This document shows, one piece after another, positions 5,741-8,933 of a stretch of 8,933 nt of DNA. The stretch is from the NCBI GenBank assembly GCA_014383605.1, contig JACNHM010000162.1, positions 1 to 8,933 of the forward strand. Reading direction: 5' to 3'. The stretch comes from Chloroflexota bacterium (GTDB lineage: Bacteria; Chloroflexota; Anaerolineae; UBA3071). The notes under the pieces were generated by a model. It did no database searches and had not been told where the DNA came from. It saw only the letters and a list, made by a program, of their open reading frames with translations. Made by a program: the position numbers and the translations under genes. The first letter of the stretch is position 1, and the number at the start of each line of letters is the position of its first letter.

Positions 5741-6136
5741 ATGGAGCATTCAACACGACTGCGGAACGATCTGGTGATGACCCTGGCGGCCTTCTGTGTG
5801 CTGGTGGCCTCCGTGTCCTTGCTGTGGAGGAACAACTTGCTGCTCTTCTTCGTGGCGCTGGCGGAGTGCGTGACCGCGCTGATCCTGTGGCACGACCGGC
5901 TCGACGTGAGCTTCTTCCTGATCATCGGCGTGCTGGGCTCGCTGGCCGAGGCTGTGTTCGTGCGCTTCGGCGTCTGGCACTACGCCAACCCCACCTTCCT
6001 GGGCATGCCCATGTGGTTCCCCTTGGCGTTTGGCACCACCGGCCTGATCGGGGCGCGGCTGGCCCGCGCCATCACCGAGATGTGGGAGAGGGCCAGTCCC
6101 TCGTCCCTTCCAGAGGACACGGGTCCACGCCGATGA
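5741..6136 (+). CDS. Small membrane protein of unknown function, four predicted helices
   Basis: A protein of 131 residues that I do not recognise as a named family. It is mostly hydrophobic, with about four membrane helices: roughly 12-26 (VMTLAAFCVLVASV), 31-50 (LLLFFVALAECVTALIL), 55-75 (VSFFLIIGVLGSLAEAVFV) and 92-112 (PMWFPLAFGTTGLIGARLA). Between helices 3 and 4 is a striking motif FGVWHYANPTFLGMPMWFP, rich in aromatic and proline residues. This reads like a conserved loop rather than filler and could line a ligand or lipid site. I chose ATG 5741, preceded by GGTGGAG at 5725-5731 and just downstream of the promoter; an earlier ATG at 5633 lies upstream of the -10 and cannot be used from it. 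The C-terminus is short, polar and cytoplasmic or disordered. It converges on the polyferredoxin gene with 18 nt between stops. Confidence 0.78.
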   Translation: MEHSTRLRNDLVMTLAAFCVLVASVSLLWRNNLLLFFVALAECVTALILWHDRLDVSFFLIIGVLGSLAEAVFVRFGVWHYANPTFLGMPMWFPLAFGTTGLIGARLARAITEMWERASPSSLPEDTGPRR

Positions 6137-6154
6137 ACGGAGCGCAGGGAGCAG

Positions 6155-6910
6155 CTATCTTCCCGCACTGAAGGAAAAACGGATTGCCTTCGTCGGGCAG
6201 GTATCCACACAGGTGCCGCACAGGATGCACTCGTCGTCTTCCATGTCCCTGGCCCGCACCATCTGGTTGACGTCCAGGCTCATGGGGCAGTCGCGCGTGC
6301 AGCGGCCGCAATCGGTGCAGGCGTCGGGTTCGGCCTGCAAGCGCAATGCCGGCCAGCGGAAGATGTTCCTGATCCTGCGGCCGATGATCATGAAGGGCGC
6401 CATCCAGCAGAGGTAGTGGCAGCCCGCTCGCCGCCCGAAGATCCAGGCCAGGCCCAGGAAGGCCACAAGGACGATGTAATAGATCATGTACCAGAAGGGC
6501 TGTAGCAGAGTGATGCCGCCGTCTAGCATGTAGAATGGGTCTACGGCTCTGTAGCCGCCGGCCCGGATGGCCAGGGCGCTGATGACGCCGATCCACGGAA
6601 GCCAGACGACGATCCACTTGATCCAGTTGGCCCTGCCGCCTGGGGCTGGTTTCCTGTTGATGGCCTCGCCGAACTCCTGCAGAGCGCCCGCCGGACACAG
6701 CCAGCCACACCATGCCCGGCCCAGGAACAGAGCAGAGAGCAACATCAATCCGAAGACGATGAAACTGGCATTGATGATGCCCTCTACAGCCCCATTCACG
6801 ATGATGTAGGGTGAGAAATAGTACAGCGTGATGGGGAACAGCAGGAACGACAGGTACAGCAACGCCTTCCGAACTCTTTGACGCGTATGCAATTGCCTGA
6901 TCTTGGCCAT
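6155..6910 (-). CDS. NapH-like membrane polyferredoxin (4Fe-4S binding protein)
   Basis: An integral membrane iron-sulfur protein of 251 residues, predicted to pass electrons between the quinone pool and a partner across or along the membrane. Four helices are visible at about 15-35, 45-65, 98-118 and 138-158. After helix 2 comes CGWLCP (C68/C72) and after helix 4 CHYLCW (C164/C168), the paired CxxxC motifs of the NapH/CcoG/NosR-type group; the second has Trp instead of Pro. The C-terminus is a two-cluster ferredoxin: C198, C201, C204, C208 and C228, C231, C234, C238, each CxxCxxCxxxCP. I chose ATG 6910, with GAGGG just upstream; a longer reading to 7018 would run through a palindrome. No nap, nos or cytochrome genes are near, so its redox partner is elsewhere. 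Not NapH itself with any certainty, as napG/napC are absent. Confidence 0.88.
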   Translation of the reverse strand: MAKIRQLHTRQRVRKALLYLSFLLFPITLYYFSPYIIVNGAVEGIINASFIVFGLMLLSALFLGRAWCGWLCPAGALQEFGEAINRKPAPGGRANWIKWIVVWLPWIGVISALAIRAGGYRAVDPFYMLDGGITLLQPFWYMIYYIVLVAFLGLAWIFGRRAGCHYLCWMAPFMIIGRRIRNIFRWPALRLQAEPDACTDCGRCTRDCPMSLDVNQMVRARDMEDDECILCGTCVDTCPTKAIRFSFSAGR

Positions 6911-6926
6911 GATACCCTCACTTCGC

Positions 6927-6944
6927 AGTTGTCCAAAAACAACT
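6927..6944 (-). promoter_or_regulatory. Operator-like inverted repeat upstream of the polyferredoxin gene
   Basis: AGTTGT (6927-6932) and ACAACT (6939-6944) form perfect 6-nt half-sites with a 6-nt A-rich spacer, 16 nt upstream of the ATG at 6910. Size and symmetry suit a dimeric repressor site or an mRNA hairpin near the ribosome site. No regulator gene is in the window to pair it with. Confidence 0.35.
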
Positions 6945-6992
6945 TCGTAGTTTTGCCCCCTGTCTTCTTGCCGGGAGCACCTCGGCCGCTCC

Positions 6993-7014
6993 CCGCCGGA
7001 CCTTAGTCCGGCGG
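6993..7014. repeat. 22-nt palindrome D (9/4/9, GGAC-CTTA-GTCC class)
   Basis: Perfect hairpin: left arm CCGCCGGAC (6993-7001), loop CTTA, right arm GTCCGGCGG (7006-7014). Same geometry as copies A-C but with a GGAC core. Its central 14 nt are the exact reverse complement of the centre of copy E, 78 nt downstream. Confidence 0.85.
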
Positions 7015-7084
7015 CCATGGCAATCCGTGATGGGCCTGACCAGCTCGGTATTTTGCAACTATCGGCACCACCTCAAGGCTCAAG

Positions 7085-7106
7085 GCAGCGGACTAAGGTC
7101 CGCTGC
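7085..7106. repeat. 22-nt palindrome E (9/4/9, GGAC-TAAG-GTCC class)
   Basis: Perfect hairpin: left arm GCAGCGGAC (7085-7093), loop TAAG, right arm GTCCGCTGC (7098-7106). It is the head-to-head partner of copy D. Its left arm differs by a single base from that of copy C (GCAGCGGTC), which links the two sequence classes. Confidence 0.85.
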
Positions 7107-7202
7107 GAGCACTGGCTGAGCCGTTGCCCCGCTGGAAAGTGGGAAGTTATTCTCGGACAAGTCCTTCGGCTAGTATTGAGATCAAGGATCGGTGCGAGGT
7201 TG

Positions 7203-7231
7203 CCGGGGGGCGAGGTCAGCTCGCTCCCCGG
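7203..7231 (-). repeat. Hairpin F (12/5/12) behind the EamA gene, possible terminator
   Basis: CCGGGGGGCGAG (7203-7214) pairs with CTCGCTCCCCGG (7220-7231) around loop GTCAG, with a single G-T wobble. It begins 18 nt past the EamA stop on the - strand. It could stop or stabilise the zinc-ribbon/EamA transcript, but no U-tract follows. Its loop size and arm length differ from palindromes A-E, so I keep it apart from them. Confidence 0.45.
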
Positions 7232-7249
7232 GGACAGGGCGGCCCGTCT

Positions 7250-8137
7250 CTAGCGGCGACGCAGTTGGGCGACCAGCGCTCCGATGGCGGCCAGGCACAT
7301 CCCCGCCATCTCCTGGCCCGTCAACCGCTCCCCCAGGAACAGCCAGGCCAGGATGGCTATCTGTATGAGCATGGTGTTGTTGATGATGCTGGACTCCGTC
7401 GCCGAGAGCGTGCGCAGCGTGTGGTTCCACAGGGTAAAGGCAAAGGCCGTGTTCACCACAGCCAACAGGGCGATGATGCCCCAGTGAGTGAGATTGAGGC
7501 GGGGCAGGCCCTCGATCAGAATCCCGGACGCCAGCAGCACGATGGATCCAATGGTCATGCTGACGGCTGTGACGGCGAGCGGGGAGAGGTCACCGTCGCG
7601 ATTGACGCGCCGACCGAGGATCGAGGAGAGCGCATTGGTCAAAACGCCGACGACCACGACGATCAGCCCCACAACCTGGCTGGCCGGGATGGCCACGGGA
7701 TAGAAGTAGATGCCGACGCCGAGGATGTTGATGAGGACACCGCCCCACTGTAGAGCGGTCAGTTTCTCTGCCAGCAAGGGGATACCGAGCAGCGCCACAG
7801 CGATCGTCGTGAAACTCAGGAGCAGGCTGACGGTGACCGATGGCAGGTAGGCCAGCCCGACGAATTGCGCCCCTTGGGTCACGGTGTAGAAGAGCAGGCC
7901 GAGGACGACCAGGCGTATCCACCCGCGGCCGGAGAGCTGACGAAGGGGCTGCCGGTGAGCGGGACGCAAGGCGAAGGGCAACAGACACAGAGAAGCCAGG
8001 CTGTAACGTAGCCCGGCGAAGGTCAGCGCCGGGATGCCCTCCAGGCCGATCTTGATCAGCACCCAGGACGCAGACCACAGGAGGGTCACGAACAGGGCCT
8101 GCAGCACGGCCCCCCAGTGGGAAGGCTTGTCATTCAT
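7250..8137 (-). CDS. DMT-superfamily transporter, EamA family
   Basis: A protein of 295 residues with ten predicted membrane helices arranged as two EamA repeats, the standard size for drug/metabolite transporters of the inner membrane. Repeat 1 starts with the typical LLWSASWVLIKIGLEGIP (19-36) and ends with the AEKLTALQWGGVLINILGV block (123-141). Repeat 2 ends with the matching LGERLTGQEMAGMCLAAIGALVA block (268-290). The tail is a short positive stretch (QLRRR). Substrate cannot be predicted; family members export amino acids, purines or other small metabolites. The ATG at 8137 overlaps the end of the zinc-ribbon gene (GATGAATGA, 8-nt overlap) and has no clear Shine-Dalgarno, so translation is probably coupled to that gene. 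Stop is TAG at 7250-7252. Confidence 0.9.
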   Translation of the reverse strand: MNDKPSHWGAVLQALFVTLLWSASWVLIKIGLEGIPALTFAGLRYSLASLCLLPFALRPAHRQPLRQLSGRGWIRLVVLGLLFYTVTQGAQFVGLAYLPSVTVSLLLSFTTIAVALLGIPLLAEKLTALQWGGVLINILGVGIYFYPVAIPASQVVGLIVVVVGVLTNALSSILGRRVNRDGDLSPLAVTAVSMTIGSIVLLASGILIEGLPRLNLTHWGIIALLAVVNTAFAFTLWNHTLRTLSATESSIINNTMLIQIAILAWLFLGERLTGQEMAGMCLAAIGALVAQLRRR

Positions 8138-8726
8138 CGGCCAACTTCGTCCCGCAGCGGCTGCAGAACCGGGAGCCCTTGGGCAGAACGAATCCGCATT
8201 TGGGGCAGGCCATGGGCTGCACTTCCACCAGGCTTCCGCCGCAGGCTGAGCACCTTCCTTCGCCGACGGGATTGCCCACGCCGCAGTAGGGGCAGGCCAC
8301 CACCAGGTGTTTCTCGGCCAGCCCCAGCCTGGCGCCGACGCTATCGCCGTAATGCTCGACGGCCTCCCATACCTGGTCGTCCAGCGTCAGCTTCCCCACG
8401 TCGCGGGCGATGTCGTCAATGCGCCACAACAGAGAGCGGGGGTTGATCAGCGCCCCCAGGCCGGTGAGGGCCAGGCTGGCCGCGGCGTCCAGCCAGCGCT
8501 GCTCGCCCACGGTCACCCGCACGCCGTCGGCGACGGGGGCGAGGCCCACGCTGAGCGCCGAGCGCGCCGCACCCCAGCCCCGCTCGCGGGTGGCGATCTG
8601 CACCATGACGTGCCCGTCCTGTCCCAGCACTTTCTGGGCCATCAGATCGCCGTGGTTGAAGCGCGCCAGCAGCGCGTTGGCCAATCCGTCAACGTCCATG
8701 TCTCCGCGATATGTCCGCTGTTCCAT
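8130..8726 (-). CDS. Double zinc-ribbon protein of unknown function
   Basis: A protein of 198 residues. The C-terminal quarter carries two zinc ribbons: C145-x2-C148 with C159-x2-C162, and C174-x2-C177 with C188-x2-C191. The second (CPKCGFVLPKGSRFCSRCGTKL) is a textbook bacterial zinc-ribbon tail. The N-terminal 135 residues match no family I recognise. They contain a predicted alpha/beta part (HVMVQIATRERGWGAARSALSVGLAPVADGVRVTVGE) followed by a hydrophobic helix (LDAAASLALTGLGALINPRSLL, about 79-100) that may associate with membranes, then an acidic helix. The start ATG 8726 is supported by AAGGGAG about 7 nt upstream and by an extended -10 promoter. The gene is translationally coupled to a transporter, suggesting the two act together or share control. 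Zinc ribbons of this kind often serve as interaction modules; DNA or RNA binding cannot be assumed. Confidence 0.8.
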   Translation of the reverse strand: MEQRTYRGDMDVDGLANALLARFNHGDLMAQKVLGQDGHVMVQIATRERGWGAARSALSVGLAPVADGVRVTVGEQRWLDAAASLALTGLGALINPRSLLWRIDDIARDVGKLTLDDQVWEAVEHYGDSVGARLGLAEKHLVVACPYCGVGNPVGEGRCSACGGSLVEVQPMACPKCGFVLPKGSRFCSRCGTKLADE

Positions 8727-8759
8727 GCTCTACTCCCTTGTCTTACTCTTGAATACCGC

Positions 8760-8787
8760 CAAGATGCGATGATTGTAGCACATCTTG
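8760..8787 (-). promoter_or_regulatory. Operator-like dyad centred on the -10 of the zinc-ribbon promoter
   Basis: CAAGATG (8760-8766) and CATCTTG (8781-8787) are perfect 7-nt half-sites with a 14-nt spacer, whose centre (8773.5) coincides with the -10 hexamer (8772-8777). A dimer bound here would block RNA polymerase, so this is a good candidate repressor site. The regulator is unknown. Confidence 0.45.
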
Positions 8788-8800
8788 CCCGTCCCGGCAA
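8772..8800 (-). promoter_or_regulatory. Extended -10 promoter of the zinc-ribbon/EamA operon
   Basis: On the complement: -35 TTGCCG (8800-8795), 17-nt spacer, -10 TACAAT (8777-8772) preceded by TGC, an extended -10. Initiation near 8765 gives a leader of about 40 nt before the ATG at 8726. Confidence 0.62.
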
Positions 8801-8863
8801 CGTGGCCGCGGGCCGCCTCGCCCACACCGTCAAGGGTGTCAGGGGGGAGGTCAGAGAGGTTAT

Positions 8864-8892
8864 TTGATGATTATCCCAACTAGTGGTATGCT
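8864..8892 (+). promoter_or_regulatory. Possible divergent promoter at the right edge
   Basis: TTGATG (8864-8869), 17-nt spacer, TATGCT (8887-8892) preceded by TGG. Each hexamer matches at four of six positions, and the -10 runs into hairpin 8889-8917. It would drive a + strand gene starting beyond the window, which cannot be verified. Confidence 0.25.
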
Positions 8893-8917
8893 GGGGGCCA
8901 AGGAATCGCCCCCAGCA
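8889..8917. other. Perfect 10-bp hairpin at the right edge
   Basis: TGCTGGGGGC (8889-8898) pairs perfectly with GCCCCCAGCA (8908-8917) across a 9-nt loop. No U-tract follows on either strand. It could end a - strand gene entering from the right, or regulate a leader on the + strand; context beyond the window is needed. The preceding stretch 8801-8863 shows nothing recognisable. Confidence 0.4.
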
Positions 8918-8933
8918 CATGCACCGCCTGGCC

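Larger units (their letters stand above)
6911..7249. other. 339-nt gene-free region holding three hairpins
   Basis: This gap separates the EamA transporter stop from the polyferredoxin start; both genes are on the - strand. No credible gene was seen; short open frames on the + strand have no family resemblance. It contains an operator-like dyad (6927-6944), the palindrome doublet D/E (6993-7014, 7085-7106) and a 12/5/12 hairpin (7203-7231). No strong sigma-70 promoter was found for the polyferredoxin gene. Confidence 0.7.

Noticed and set aside
1..8933. CRISPR array, tRNA or rRNA
   Set aside because: No regularly spaced direct repeats, no cloverleaf with a TTCGANTC-like arm, and no conserved rRNA segment were seen on either strand.

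Overview
This window is GC-rich bacterial DNA with tightly packed genes. It holds the 3' end of a histidine-degradation gene, ten complete protein genes, and an unusual set of short perfect palindromes. No rRNA, tRNA or CRISPR array was seen. Several features would fit a Chloroflexota-type genome (Anaerolineae/Caldilineae-like): high GC, GTG starts alongside good Shine-Dalgarno sites, a COG1569-type PIN toxin, a NirJ/AhbD-like radical SAM protein beside a MenA-like prenyltransferase, zinc-ribbon proteins, and short GGTC/GGAC hairpin repeats. This placement is an inference from gene style only; no phylogenetic marker is present.

Layout, left to right. (1) 1-236: C-terminus of urocanate hydratase (hutU), + strand. 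(2) 233-1807: a + strand unit with a near-consensus sigma-70 promoter that overlaps the hutU stop codon. It encodes a Phd/YefM-like antitoxin, a PIN-domain toxin overlapping it by 23 nt, and a SAM-dependent methyltransferase 16 nt further on. (3) 1913-5640, - strand: GNAT acetyltransferase, UbiA/MenA-family prenyltransferase, radical SAM/SPASM protein and long-chain polyprenyl diphosphate synthase, in transcription order. The last three look like one pathway: make a polyprenyl diphosphate, attach it to an aromatic or quinone-like acceptor, and carry out one radical modification. The product is not identifiable from sequence. (4) 5663-6136, + strand: a small four-helix membrane protein of unknown function with its own extended -10 promoter. 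(5) 6155-6910, - strand: a NapH-like membrane polyferredoxin, convergent with the previous gene. (6) 6911-7249: a 339-nt gene-free stretch carrying hairpins. (7) 7250-8726, - strand: a double-zinc-ribbon protein and a DMT/EamA transporter overlapping by 8 nt, under a promoter with an operator-like dyad centred on its -10. (8) 8727-8933: intergenic, with that promoter, a strong hairpin and a possible divergent promoter at the edge.

The most striking signal is not a gene. Five 22-nt palindromes share one geometry: 9-nt arm, 4-nt loop, 9-nt arm. They fall into two sequence classes, with cores GGTC-AGGA-GACC and GGAC-TAAG-GTCC. Four of them form two head-to-head doublets. Two copies supply the TGA stop codon of adjacent genes (UbiA and GNAT) in the same frame. 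The arms vary while staying complementary, as expected for a dispersed REP/REPIN-like structured repeat.
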